Origin: Streptomyces sp. NRRL WC-3742
Lineage (GTDB): Bacteria; Actinomycetota; Actinomycetes; Streptomycetales; Streptomycetaceae
Direction: 5' to 3'
Assembly (NCBI RefSeq): GCF_000720635.1
Contig: NZ_JOCF01000028.1
Location: forward strand, 1 to 64,000
DNA length: 64,000 nt
The notes below the pieces were generated by a model, which saw only the letters and a list, made by a program, of their open reading frames with translations, did no database searches and was not told the origin of the DNA. The stretch's first letter is position 1. Every line of letters starts with the position of its first letter. Below, piece after piece: positions 1 through 8,489 of the stretch. The translations under genes were made by a program, and so were the position numbers.

Positions 1-51
1 CGTCCACCCCTCCCCCGACCTGCCCCTCCCCCGAATGCGTGTATCGCTCTC

Positions 52-79
52 TTGACTGCCGTCACAAGCACGCCATACT
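52..79 (+). promoter_or_regulatory. Candidate promoter of the aromatic-catabolism operon
   Basis: TTGACT at 52-57 and CATACT at 74-79 are separated by 16 nt, close to the housekeeping sigma-70-type pattern. The first gene of the cluster starts at 117 behind a GAGGTG ribosome binding site at 104-109, which leaves a short leader. Seen in sequence; promoter activity is inferred. Confidence 0.4.
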
Positions 80-116
80 GGCCTCACTCCCCGCTCGCAC
101 GATGAGGTGCCCGCCC

Positions 117-2177
117 ATGGAGCTGTCGCCCTCCGCACACGTGGACACGTTCTGCCGAGACCACCTGCCGCCCTTCGACCAGTGGCCCGAACTCCTCCTG
201 GATCAGCCGGAGTCGGCCTACCCGGACCGCCTCAACTGCGCCCGGGCCCTGCTGGACGACACCATCGAGCGCCTCGGCCCCGACCGCCGCTGCCTGCTCA
301 CCCCCACCACCGCCTGGACCTACGGCGAACTGCGCGACCGCACCGACCGGATCGCCCGGCTGCTGACCGGCCGCCTCGGGCTCGTCCCCGGCAACCGGGT
401 GCTGTTACGCGGCCCCAACACGCCCCACCTGGCGGCCTGTTGGCTCGCCGTCCTGAAGGCCGGCGGGGTGGTGGTGACCACCGTCCCGCTGCTGCGCGCC
501 CCCGAGCTGACCGAACTGCACGCCATCGCCCGGCCCGTCCTCGCCCTGTGCGACCACCGCTACCTGGACGAGCTTCACCGCGCCGACATCCCCGGCCTGC
601 GGGTCCTGCCGTACGGCGGCCCGGGCCCGGAGGACCTCACCGCCCTCAGCGCCGCCGAACGCCCGGGCTTCGAGGCCGTCGCCACCGCCGCCGACGACGT
701 GGCGCTGATCGCCTTCACCTCCGGCACCACCGGCCGCCCCAAGGCCACCCTGCACTTCCACCGGGACGTGCTCGCCATCGCCGACACCTTCTCCCGCCAC
801 CTGCTGCGGCCCACGCCCGAGGACCTGTTCGCCGGCACCCCGCCGTTCGGCTTCACCTTCGGCCTCGGGGGCCTGCTGGTCTTCCCGCTGAGGGCCGGCG
901 CCGCCAGCCTGCTGCTGGAGCAGGCCACGCCCGAGCAGCTCACCGAGCAGGTCCGACGCCACGGCGCCACCGTGCTGTTCACCGCCCCCACCGCCTACCG
1001 GGCGGTCCTCGCCGCCGGGCTCGCCGACCGCCTCGCCGGGGTGCGCAGCTGCGTCTCGGCCGGGGAGCCGCTGCCCGTCGCCGTCTGGGAGGCGTTCCAC
1101 GCGGCCACCGGGAAGCGGCTGATCGACGGCATCGGTGCCACCGAGCTGCTGCACGTCTTCATCTCGGCCGCCGGGGAGGACATCCGCCCCGGCGCCACCG
1201 GCCGGCCCGTGCCCGGCTACCGGGCGGCGGTCCTGGACGAGCGGGGCGAGCCGGTGCCGGACGGCACGCCCGGGCTGCTCGCCGTCAAGGGCCCGACGGG
1301 CTGCCGCTACCTCGACGACGAGCGCCAGCGCGCGTACGTCCGCGACGGCTGGAACCTCACCGGGGACACCTACGTCCGCGACGGCGAGGGCTACTTCTGG
1401 TACCGGGCCCGCAACGACGACATGATCATCTCGGCCGGCTACAACATCGCCGGCCCCGAGGTCGAGCAGGCGCTCGCCGCGCACCCGGACGTGGCCGACT
1501 GCGCGGTGGTCGGCGCACCGGACGAGCTGCGCGGCGCGGTGGTCACGGCGTACGTGGTGCTGCGCCCGGGCGCGGCCGCCGGGCCGGAGACCGCCCGGGC
1601 GCTCCAGGACCACGTGAAGGCGGCCATCGCGCCGTACAAGTACCCGCGCGCCGTGGAGTTCGTCCAGGAGCTGCCGCGCACGGCCACCGGCAAGCTGCAC
1701 CGCGCCGAACTGCGCCGCCGGGCCGCCGAGCGCCCGCCGCAGCAGCAGCCGGGAGCGGTACCGGGACCGGCGAGCGTGGCCATCGAGCGCCGGGTCGAGT
1801 GGTCGGACACGGACGCCGCCGGGCACTACCACTTCTCCGCCGTGCAGCGCTGGGCGGAGGCGGCGGAGGCCGCGCTGCTGCGCCGGCTCGGCCTGGCGGA
1901 GCTGTTCGGCCGCATCCCCCGGGTGCACTTCGAGGCCGACTACCGCGAGCGGCTCTGGTTCGGGGACGTGGTGCGCACCGAACTGCGGGTGGTGCGGGTC
2001 GGCGGCTCCTCGCTGCACTACGCCTTCGAGGTGCACGGCCCGGGCGGCCTCGCCGCCGCCGGGCGGATGTCCGTGGTGCACGCCGTCCCGCACGGCAAGG
2101 GTTCCGAGCCCTGGCCCGAGCCCGTGCGCCGGGCCCTGGCCGAGGCCGGGCCCCAGGCCGAGGAGGTGATCGGGTGA
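117..2177 (+). CDS. Aryl-CoA ligase fused to a hotdog (4HBT-type) thioesterase
   Basis: A 686-residue two-domain protein. Residues 1 to about 540 form an AMP-binding acyl-CoA synthetase of the benzoate/2-aminobenzoate-CoA ligase type: the P-loop FTSGTTGRPK lies near 200, GIGATEL near 340, TGDTY near 416 and the catalytic lysine of the TATGK motif near 525. Residues from about 554 form a hotdog thioesterase domain with the 4HBT-like sequence WSDTDAAGHYH. I chose the ATG at 117 because GAGGTG sits 7 nt upstream; an in-frame ATG at 39 lacks a ribosome binding site. The stop overlaps the GTG of the next gene. Ahead of a salicylyl-CoA hydroxylase and gentisate dioxygenase, the ligase probably makes salicylyl-CoA and the thioesterase probably releases gentisate from gentisyl-CoA. 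Domain calls are firm; the substrate is inferred and anthranilate or benzoate is possible. Confidence 0.88.
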   Translation: MELSPSAHVDTFCRDHLPPFDQWPELLLDQPESAYPDRLNCARALLDDTIERLGPDRRCLLTPTTAWTYGELRDRTDRIARLLTGRLGLVPGNRVLLRGPNTPHLAACWLAVLKAGGVVVTTVPLLRAPELTELHAIARPVLALCDHRYLDELHRADIPGLRVLPYGGPGPEDLTALSAAERPGFEAVATAADDVALIAFTSGTTGRPKATLHFHRDVLAIADTFSRHLLRPTPEDLFAGTPPFGFTFGLGGLLVFPLRAGAASLLLEQATPEQLTEQVRRHGATVLFTAPTAYRAVLAAGLADRLAGVRSCVSAGEPLPVAVWEAFHAATGKRLIDGIGATELLHVFISAAGEDIRPGATGRPVPGYRAAVLDERGEPVPDGTPGLLAVKGPTGCRYLDDERQRAYVRDGWNLTGDTYVRDGEGYFWYRARNDDMIISAGYNIAGPEVEQALAAHPDVADCAVVGAPDELRGAVVTAYVVLRPGAAAGPETARALQDHVKAAIAPYKYPRAVEFVQELPRTATGKLHRAELRRRAAERPPQQQPGAVPGPASVAIERRVEWSDTDAAGHYHFSAVQRWAEAAEAALLRRLGLAELFGRIPRVHFEADYRERLWFGDVVRTELRVVRVGGSSLHYAFEVHGPGGLAAAGRMSVVHAVPHGKGSEPWPEPVRRALAEAGPQAEEVIG

Positions 2178-4567
2178 CCCGGATCGCCGTGATCGGCGCC
2201 GGGCCCGGCGGGCTCTACTTCGCCGCGCTCGCCAAGCAGTTGGACCCGTCCCGCGAGATCACCGTCTTCGAGCGCGAGGCCCGCGAGGCCGAGTCCGGCT
2301 TCGGCGTGGTGTTCTCCGACGAGACCCTGGACGGCATCGCCCAGGCCGACCCCCGGGTCTTCGCCGCGATCGGCGCCGAGTTCGCCCGCTGGAGCGACAT
2401 CGACGTCCGGTACGCGGGCCAGGTGCGCACCAGCGGCGGGCACGGCTTCGCCGCCCTGGACCGCAACCGGCTGCGCGCCATCCTCCAGGAGCGCTGCGCC
2501 GAGCTGGCCGTCGACGTCCGCTACCGCACCCCCGCCCCGCCCGTGGACCAACTCGCCTGCGGGTACGACCTGGTGGTGGCCGCCGACGGCATCCACTCGG
2601 CCACCCGCGCGGCCTTCGCCGACGCCTTCCGCCCCGAGCTGGACGCGCGACACAGCCGCTACATCTGGCTCGCCACCGACCTGCCCCTGGAAGCCTTCAC
2701 CTTCATCGTCGAGCGGTTCGACTTCGGCACCGTCCTGGTGCACGCCTACCCGTACAGCGCCACCCGCTCGACCTTCATCGTCGAACTCGCCGAGGCGGAC
2801 TGGCGCCGCGCGGGCTTCGAGGCCCTCGCCGCACGGGAGTTCGCGCGCGGCGAGAGCGACACGGCGAGCGTCGAGCGCTGCGCCGAACTGCTCGCCGCCC
2901 ACCTCGGCGGCCACCGGCTGATCCCCAACGCCTCCCGCTGGATCCGCTTCACCACCGTGCGCAACGCCCGCTGGCACCACCGCAACCTCGTACTGCTCGG
3001 CGACGCCGCGCACTCCGCGCACTTCTCGATCGGCTCCGGCACCAAGCTCGCCCTGGAGGACGCGCTGGCCCTGGCCGCCGCGCTGGGCGAACAACCCACC
3101 CTGGAGGGGGCGTTGGCCGCGTACGAGGCGGAGCGCCGGCCCGTCGTGGAGTCCACCCAGCGCGCCGCCCAGGCCAGCCTGGAGTGGTTCGAGACGGTCG
3201 GACGGCGCACCGGGCAGGGCGCCGACCAGTTCGCCTTCAACCTGCTCACCCGCAGCCGCCGCGTCACCTACGGCAACCTGCGCGAGCGCGACCCGGCCTT
3301 CGTCGAGGCCGTGGACACCGCCGTCGGCGGCTCCCCCGGGGTGGCGCCGATGTTCCGGCCGCTGAAGCTGGGCGCGCTGGAGCTGCGCAACCGCATCGTG
3401 GCGCCGCCGCTGGCCACCTTCACCTCGCCGGACGCCCTGCCCAGCGCCTTCGACCGGGCCCAGCTGACCGGCCTGGCGCTCGGCGGCGCCGCGCTGGTGA
3501 TCGCCGGGATGACGGCCGTCAGCCCCGAGGGCCGGGCCACCGACCACTGCCCCGGCCTCTGGAACGACCGGCAGGAGGCCGCCTGGCGCGAACTCCTCTC
3601 CGCCGTACGGTCGGTGAGCGACACCCCGCTCGGCCTCCAGCTCACCCACGCCGGCCGCCGCGCCGCCACCGCCCCGCCGGGACCGGACGGCGTCGGCCTG
3701 CCACTCCCCTCGGACGACGGCTGGCCCACGATCGCCCCCTCCCCCCAGCCCTGGGCCCCCGGGTACCCCGCCCCCCGGGCCGCCACCTCGGACCAACTCG
3801 CCGCCGTCACCCGGGACTTCGCGGAAGCCGCCGACCGAGCCGCCCGCGCCGGGTTCGACGTACTGGAGCTCCAGTTCGGCCACGGCCACCTGCTCTCCTC
3901 CTTCCTCTCGCCGCTCACCAACCGCCGCACCGACCGCTACGGCGGCCCGCTCGCCCACCGGCTGCGCCTGCCCCTGGAGGTCCTCACCGCCGTCCGAACG
4001 GCCTGGCCCGCCGGGCGGCCCCTGCTGGTGCGGATCTCGGCGAGCGACTGGGCGCCCGGCGGCACCACGGAGGCCGAGGCGGTGGCCGTCTGCCGCGCCC
4101 TCGGCGAGGCCGGGGCCGACGCGGTGGACGTCTCCACCGGCGAGGTGGTGGCGCACCAGGAACCGCCGTACGGGCGCGGCTACCAGACGCCCTTCGCCGA
4201 GCTGGTGCGCGCCGCCACGGGCCTGCCGACCGTCGCCGTCGGCGCGATCTCCGGCCACGACGACGCCAACTCCGTCCTGCTGGCGGGCCGCGCCGACCTG
4301 GTCGCCGTCGGCCGCGCCCACCTGTACGACCCGCTGTGGACGCTGCACGCCGCCGCCGAACAGGGCTACCGGGGCCCGGCCGCGCCCTGGCCGCACCCCT
4401 GGGCGGCGGGCAGCCGCAAGCCGCCCGGCCCCGGCGCCGACCGCGTCGCCCCGCGCCTGCACCTGCTGCGCGCCCCCGCCCCGCCGGTCCACCGCCGCTG
4501 GCACCCGGGCGCGCCCGCGCCCGCCGCACCGACCTCGCCCGCCGCACCGACCTCGCCCGAGGAGTGA
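2174..4567 (+). CDS. Bifunctional salicylyl-CoA 5-hydroxylase / OYE-family oxidoreductase
   Basis: A 797-residue flavoprotein with two domains. The N-terminus is a group A FAD monooxygenase: GAGPGG at residues 8-13 and GDAAHSAHFSIGSG near 276. From about 392 there is an Old Yellow Enzyme-type TIM barrel beginning MFRPLKLG, with FGHGHLLSSFLSPLTNRR near 570-590. This architecture is shared by 2-aminobenzoyl-CoA monooxygenase/reductase and by actinobacterial salicylyl-CoA 5-hydroxylases. The gentisate dioxygenase downstream favours salicylyl-CoA as substrate. The GTG start at 2174 follows AGGAGGTGA and overlaps the preceding stop, so translation is probably coupled. The last 50 or so residues are Pro/Arg-rich and end in a duplicated 18-bp unit. 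What the OYE domain reduces is not evident. Confidence 0.85.
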   Translation: MTRIAVIGAGPGGLYFAALAKQLDPSREITVFEREAREAESGFGVVFSDETLDGIAQADPRVFAAIGAEFARWSDIDVRYAGQVRTSGGHGFAALDRNRLRAILQERCAELAVDVRYRTPAPPVDQLACGYDLVVAADGIHSATRAAFADAFRPELDARHSRYIWLATDLPLEAFTFIVERFDFGTVLVHAYPYSATRSTFIVELAEADWRRAGFEALAAREFARGESDTASVERCAELLAAHLGGHRLIPNASRWIRFTTVRNARWHHRNLVLLGDAAHSAHFSIGSGTKLALEDALALAAALGEQPTLEGALAAYEAERRPVVESTQRAAQASLEWFETVGRRTGQGADQFAFNLLTRSRRVTYGNLRERDPAFVEAVDTAVGGSPGVAPMFRPLKLGALELRNRIVAPPLATFTSPDALPSAFDRAQLTGLALGGAALVIAGMTAVSPEGRATDHCPGLWNDRQEAAWRELLSAVRSVSDTPLGLQLTHAGRRAATAPPGPDGVGLPLPSDDGWPTIAPSPQPWAPGYPAPRAATSDQLAAVTRDFAEAADRAARAGFDVLELQFGHGHLLSSFLSPLTNRRTDRYGGPLAHRLRLPLEVLTAVRTAWPAGRPLLVRISASDWAPGGTTEAEAVAVCRALGEAGADAVDVSTGEVVAHQEPPYGRGYQTPFAELVRAATGLPTVAVGAISGHDDANSVLLAGRADLVAVGRAHLYDPLWTLHAAAEQGYRGPAAPWPHPWAAGSRKPPGPGADRVAPRLHLLRAPAPPVHRRWHPGAPAPAAPTSPAAPTSPEE
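4523..4558. repeat. Tandem duplication, 2 x 18 bp, in the last codons of the hydroxylase
   Basis: The unit GCCGCACCGACCTCGCCC occurs twice without mismatch and encodes the C-terminal AAPTSP-like tail, 7 bp before the stop codon. One of several repeats at gene 3' ends in this window. Confidence 0.9.
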
Positions 4568-4575
4568 ACGCGACC

Positions 4576-5547
4576 GTGCTGGACCTCCCCCGCTTCACCG
4601 CCGCCGCCGTCCAGACGGCCCCCGTCTACCTCGACCCGGCCGCCACCGTGGACAAGGCCGTCGCCCTCATCCACGAGGCGGCCCGCAACGGCGCCTCCCT
4701 GGTCGTCTTCCCCGAGGTCTTCGTCCCCGGCTACCCGTACTGGAACTGGACGATGACCCCGGTCCAGGGCTCCCCCTGGTACGAGCGGCTCTACCGCGCC
4801 GCCGTCGACGTGCCCGGCCCGCACGTGGAGGCGCTGTGCGCCGCCGCCCGGCGGGCCGGGGTGGTCGTGGTGATCGGCGTCAACGAGCGCGGCCGGCACA
4901 GCCTCGGGGTGCTCCACAACACCCTGCTGATCATCGGCGATGACGGCGAACTCCTCGCCGCCCACCGCAAGTTGGTGCCGACCTGGGCCGAGAAGCTGAC
5001 CTGGACCCAGGGCGACGGCAGCACCCTGCGCGTCCACCGCACGTCCGTCGGCCCGCTCGGCGCCCTCGCCTGCGGCGAGAACACCAACCCGCTGGCCCGC
5101 TTCACCCTGATGGCGCAGGGCGAACTCGTGCACGCCGCCTGCTACATCGCCCTGCCGGTGGCCCCCGAGGACTACGACATGGCGGAGGCGATCACCCTGC
5201 GCACGGCCGCCCACTGCTTCGAGGGCAAGCTGTTCACGGTGGTCTCCTGCTCCACGATCTCCCCCGAGATCGCCGACCTGATCGCCGGGGACGACCCGCT
5301 GGTGCGCAAGCAACTCGCCCGGCCCCACGCCGCATTGTCCGGAGTCTTCGGCCCGGACGGCCGCCCGGTCACCGAGCCGCTGGTGGACGAGGAGGGCATC
5401 GTCTACGCCGAGATCGACCTCGCCCGCTGCATCCAGCCCAAGCAGATGCACGACATCGTCGGCCACTACAACCGCTTCGACGTCTTCCGGCTGCACGTGG
5501 ACGACCGCCCGCTGCGGCCCCTGGTGTTCCCCGAGGAGCAGTCATGA
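4576..5547 (+). CDS. Nitrilase-family carbon-nitrogen hydrolase
   Basis: A 323-residue nitrilase. The catalytic triad is visible: Glu47 in FPEVFVPGYPYW, Lys132 in HRKLVPT and Cys166 in LACGENTNPLARF. That last block resembles true nitrilases and cyanide hydratases more than amidases or omega-amidase. The GTG at 4576 is preferred because family members begin close to the FxAAAVQ strand; GAGGAG lies 11 nt upstream and a GTG at 4564 is an alternative. The stop overlaps the dioxygenase start (ATGA), which ties it to the salicylate/gentisate route. A likely role is hydrolysis of an aromatic nitrile to the carboxylate that feeds the CoA ligase; the substrate is inferred. Confidence 0.85.
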   Translation: MLDLPRFTAAAVQTAPVYLDPAATVDKAVALIHEAARNGASLVVFPEVFVPGYPYWNWTMTPVQGSPWYERLYRAAVDVPGPHVEALCAAARRAGVVVVIGVNERGRHSLGVLHNTLLIIGDDGELLAAHRKLVPTWAEKLTWTQGDGSTLRVHRTSVGPLGALACGENTNPLARFTLMAQGELVHAACYIALPVAPEDYDMAEAITLRTAAHCFEGKLFTVVSCSTISPEIADLIAGDDPLVRKQLARPHAALSGVFGPDGRPVTEPLVDEEGIVYAEIDLARCIQPKQMHDIVGHYNRFDVFRLHVDDRPLRPLVFPEEQS

Positions 5548-6695
5548 CCAGCACCCCCTTCGACGAAGGAACGCACGACGCAACGCACGACGCAACCTTC
5601 GACGACGACAGGATCGGCCGGGCCCGCGTCACCGACAGCCCGGAACTGCTCGCCTACTACGAGGAGTTGGCCAAGGTCCAGGCCGGCGCCCTGTGGACGG
5701 TCGCCAACGAGATCGAGCCCTGGTACCCGCAGCCGAGGTCCGTCCCCGTCCTGTGGCGCTACGAGGACCTGCGCCCGCTGGTCAGGAAGGCCCTGCCGCT
5801 GGTCAAGGCCGACGACGCCGGACGCCGGGTGGTGATGCTCGTCAACCCCGGACGCCGCGAACTCAGCGCCGCCGTCGGCCTGTTGTACACGGGCCTGCAG
5901 ATCATGGGCCCCGGCGAGGCGATGACCGCCCACCGCCACCAGGCCGCCGCCCTGCGCTTCGTCCACGAGGGCGTCGGCGCCTGGACGATCGTCGACGGCC
6001 AGAAGCTCAAGGTCGGCCCGCGCGACTTCGCCATCACCCCCAACGGCACCTGGCACGAGCACGGGAACGAGTCCGAGGACGAGCCGGTCATCTGGCAGGA
6101 CGGCCTGGACATCCCGCTGGTCAACACCCTCGACGCCAACTTCTACGAGGTCCACCCCGAGCTCTACCAGCGCCCGGGCCCGGTGGTGAACTCCTCCCTG
6201 CTCAGCCACGGCGGCAACCTGCTCCCGTACGGCGTCGAGAAGTGGACCCGCCCGTACTCCCCGCTGCTCGGCTGGCCCTGGGAGCCCAGCTACGACGCGC
6301 TGCGGCAACTCGCCCGCACCGGCGAGGGATCGCCCTACGACGGCGTGATCATGGAGTACACCAACCCCGTCGCCGGCGGATCGGTCATGCCCACCATGGG
6401 CGCCCACCTGCAACTGCTGCGCCCCGGCCAGGCCACCCGCGCCCACCGGCACACCGGCTCGGTGGTCTACACCGCCGCCCAGGGGCGGGGCGTCTCGGTG
6501 ATCGCCGGACAGCGCTTCGAATGGACCCGAGGGGACATCTTCGTCGTCCCCTCGTGGGCCTGGCACGAACACGAGAACCTCGACCGGGGCGAGGACGCCT
6601 GCCTGTTCTCCTTCAACGACTTCCCGGTGATGCACTCCCTCGGCCTCTTCCGCGAGGAAGCGCACCCCGACGGCCACCAGCCCACCACCGCCTGA
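5544..6695 (+). CDS. Gentisate 1,2-dioxygenase
   Basis: A 383-residue bicupin Fe(II) dioxygenase that opens the ring of gentisate to maleylpyruvate. The N-terminal cupin has His130, His132 and His171; their spacing (2 and 39) matches the iron ligands known from characterised gentisate dioxygenases. A second cupin ends with FVVPSWAWHEHEN. Residues 10-18 contain a small HDAT repeat, reflecting a 12-bp DNA duplication. Start ATG overlaps the nitrilase stop and has GAGGAG upstream. 1-Hydroxy-2-naphthoate dioxygenase is a close relative, but the neighbouring hydroxylase supports gentisate. Confidence 0.9.
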   Translation: MTSTPFDEGTHDATHDATFDDDRIGRARVTDSPELLAYYEELAKVQAGALWTVANEIEPWYPQPRSVPVLWRYEDLRPLVRKALPLVKADDAGRRVVMLVNPGRRELSAAVGLLYTGLQIMGPGEAMTAHRHQAAALRFVHEGVGAWTIVDGQKLKVGPRDFAITPNGTWHEHGNESEDEPVIWQDGLDIPLVNTLDANFYEVHPELYQRPGPVVNSSLLSHGGNLLPYGVEKWTRPYSPLLGWPWEPSYDALRQLARTGEGSPYDGVIMEYTNPVAGGSVMPTMGAHLQLLRPGQATRAHRHTGSVVYTAAQGRGVSVIAGQRFEWTRGDIFVVPSWAWHEHENLDRGEDACLFSFNDFPVMHSLGLFREEAHPDGHQPTTA

Positions 6696-6711
6696 TCCAG
6701 GAGACAGCCCG

Positions 6712-7617
6712 ATGCACCTACTCACCTTCCGCACGGACGGCGACGCCACCCCGCGCCTCGGCGCCCGGATCGGCACCGACCGCCTCGCCGACCTGACGGC
6801 CCTCGCGAGCGCGGCCGGCGTCGAACTGCCCGGCGACCTCCTCGGGTTGGTCCGCGCCGGACAGCCCGCCCTGGACCTCACCCGGGAACTGCTCGGCACG
6901 CACCCGGCCACCCGCCCGCTCGCCGAGGTGGCGCTCTGCGCCCCGCTGCGCCCCGGGAAGATCGTCGGCGTCGGCCTCAACTACGTGGAGCACGTGGAGG
7001 AGTCGCACCGCGCCCTGGACACCGACCGCGAACTCCCGGACCGTCCGCTCCTGTTCGGCAAGCCCTCCACCTCCGTCACCGGCCCCGGCGCGCCGATCCC
7101 GCACAATGCCGACCTCACCAAGCAGCTGGACTACGAGTGCGAACTCGCCGTGGTCATCGGCGAGTCCGCCTTCCGGGTGTCGGAGGAGGACGCCCTGCGG
7201 CACGTGTTCGGCTACAGCATCGTCAACGACGTCAGCGCCCGTGACCAGCGCCGCTCGGGCCAGTGGTTCTTCTCCAAGGGCCAGGACGGCTACGCCCCCT
7301 TCGGCCCGGTCGTGGTCACCGCCGACGAGGTCCCCGACCCCCAGCGCCTCGACCTCTCGCTCACCGTCAACGGCGAGCTGCGCCAGAGCTCCAACACCCG
7401 CCACATGCTCTTCGGCGTCGCCCGGCTGATCGCCGACATCTCCTCCGGCATGACCCTCGAACCCGGCGACGTGATCGCCACCGGCACCCCCTCCGGCGTC
7501 GGCTCCGGCATGGTCCCGCCGCAGTTCCTCCAGCCCGGCGACCTCGTCGCGGCCACCGTCGAGCGCATCGGCACCCTCACCAACCCCGTGGCCGACGCCC
7601 GTCGAGAGGCCCGCTGA
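6712..7617 (+). CDS. Fumarylacetoacetate-hydrolase-family enzyme, probably maleylpyruvate/fumarylpyruvate hydrolase
   Basis: A 301-residue FAH-fold hydrolase. Typical blocks are KIVGVGLNYVEHVEES, LFGKPSTS, the metal-binding DYECELAVVIG, YSIVNDVSARD and GDVIATGTPSGVG. It starts 16 nt after the dioxygenase stop behind AGGAG. In gentisate pathways this family cleaves fumarylpyruvate, or, where no isomerase is present, maleylpyruvate directly to maleate and pyruvate. The maleate isomerase next door and the absence of a thiol-dependent maleylpyruvate isomerase favour direct maleylpyruvate cleavage. The family is certain; the choice of stereoisomer is inferred. Confidence 0.85.
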   Translation: MHLLTFRTDGDATPRLGARIGTDRLADLTALASAAGVELPGDLLGLVRAGQPALDLTRELLGTHPATRPLAEVALCAPLRPGKIVGVGLNYVEHVEESHRALDTDRELPDRPLLFGKPSTSVTGPGAPIPHNADLTKQLDYECELAVVIGESAFRVSEEDALRHVFGYSIVNDVSARDQRRSGQWFFSKGQDGYAPFGPVVVTADEVPDPQRLDLSLTVNGELRQSSNTRHMLFGVARLIADISSGMTLEPGDVIATGTPSGVGSGMVPPQFLQPGDLVAATVERIGTLTNPVADARREAR

Positions 7618-7670
7618 AACATTGGGAGGCCCGCTGAGAGGCCCGTCGAGAAGCCTGTCGAGAAGCCCGG
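7606..7670. repeat. Degenerate tandem copies of the FAH gene 3' end
   Basis: GAGGCCCGCTGA, which includes the TGA stop, is at 7606-7617 and again at 7626-7637. It is followed by decayed copies (GAGAGGCCCGTCGA, GAAGCCTGTCGA, GAAGCCCGG) that fill the 78-bp gap before the maleate isomerase. Confidence 0.8.
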
Positions 7671-7695
7671 CCGAAGGAAAGGAACAGGCCCGCCG

Positions 7696-8451
7696 ATGCC
7701 GCCCACGTACCGGATAGGCCAGATCGTCCCCAGCTCCAACGTCACCATGGAGACCGAGGTCCCCGCCCTGCTGCGCGCCCGCGAGGCCGTCGCCCCCGAG
7801 CGGTTCACCTTCCACTCCAGCCGCATGCGGATGACCAGGGTCACCCCCGAGCAACTGCGCGCCATGGACGCCGAGTCGGACCGCTGCGCCCTCGAACTCT
7901 CCGACGCCCGGGTGGACGTGATCGGCTACGCCTGCCTGGTCGCCGTCATGGCCACCGGCCCCGGCTACCACCGCGAGGCCGAACGGCGCCTGCACCGGCG
8001 CACCGTCGGCAACGGCGCCCCGGCGCCCGTGGTCACCAGCGCGGGCGCCCTGGTCGCCGGGCTGCAGACCCTCGGCGCCCGCAGGGTCGCCATGGTCACC
8101 CCCTACATGCGCCCGCTCGCCCGTACGGTCGTCGGCTACCTCGCCGAGGAGGGCATCGAGGTGCTCGACCACGCCGCCCTGGAGATCGCCGACAACCTGG
8201 ACGTGGCCGCGCACGACCCCGCCAAACTGCCCGGCATCGCCAAGGGCCTGGCCCACACCGAGGCCGACGCCGTGGTGCTCTCCGCCTGCGTCCAACTGCC
8301 GTCCCTGACCGCCGTGGAGGAGGCCGAACAGCTCCTCGGCAAACCGGTCGTCTCGGCCTCGATCTGCACCACCCACCAACTGCTGCGCGCCCTCGGCCTG
8401 CCCGCCTTCGCCCCCGGAGCGGGGCGGCTGCTCTCGGGCGAGTACCCGTAG
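7696..8451 (+). CDS. Maleate cis-trans isomerase
   Basis: A 251-residue Asp/Glu racemase-superfamily enzyme that converts maleate to fumarate. The opening RIGQIVPSSNVTMETE, the block RFTFHSSRMRM and the two catalytic cysteines, Cys80 in GYACLVA and Cys198 in SACVQLPS, are those of maleate isomerases; the 118-residue spacing equals that of Cys76/Cys194 that I recall for the Nocardia enzyme. It follows the FAH hydrolase by 78 bp. It supplies the step needed if maleylpyruvate is split to maleate, returning carbon to the TCA cycle as fumarate. Specificity is well supported by overall similarity. Confidence 0.92.
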   Translation: MPPTYRIGQIVPSSNVTMETEVPALLRAREAVAPERFTFHSSRMRMTRVTPEQLRAMDAESDRCALELSDARVDVIGYACLVAVMATGPGYHREAERRLHRRTVGNGAPAPVVTSAGALVAGLQTLGARRVAMVTPYMRPLARTVVGYLAEEGIEVLDHAALEIADNLDVAAHDPAKLPGIAKGLAHTEADAVVLSACVQLPSLTAVEEAEQLLGKPVVSASICTTHQLLRALGLPAFAPGAGRLLSGEYP

Positions 8452-8489
8452 TTATGATCACCGGGACCACCGGGGAGGAGGGCCCGCAC

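Noticed and set aside
2018..4504. Long open frames on the minus strand opposite the aromatic-catabolism genes
   Set aside because: They mirror the codon bias of the plus-strand genes, have low-complexity Gly/Arg/Ala translations and no recognisable domains.
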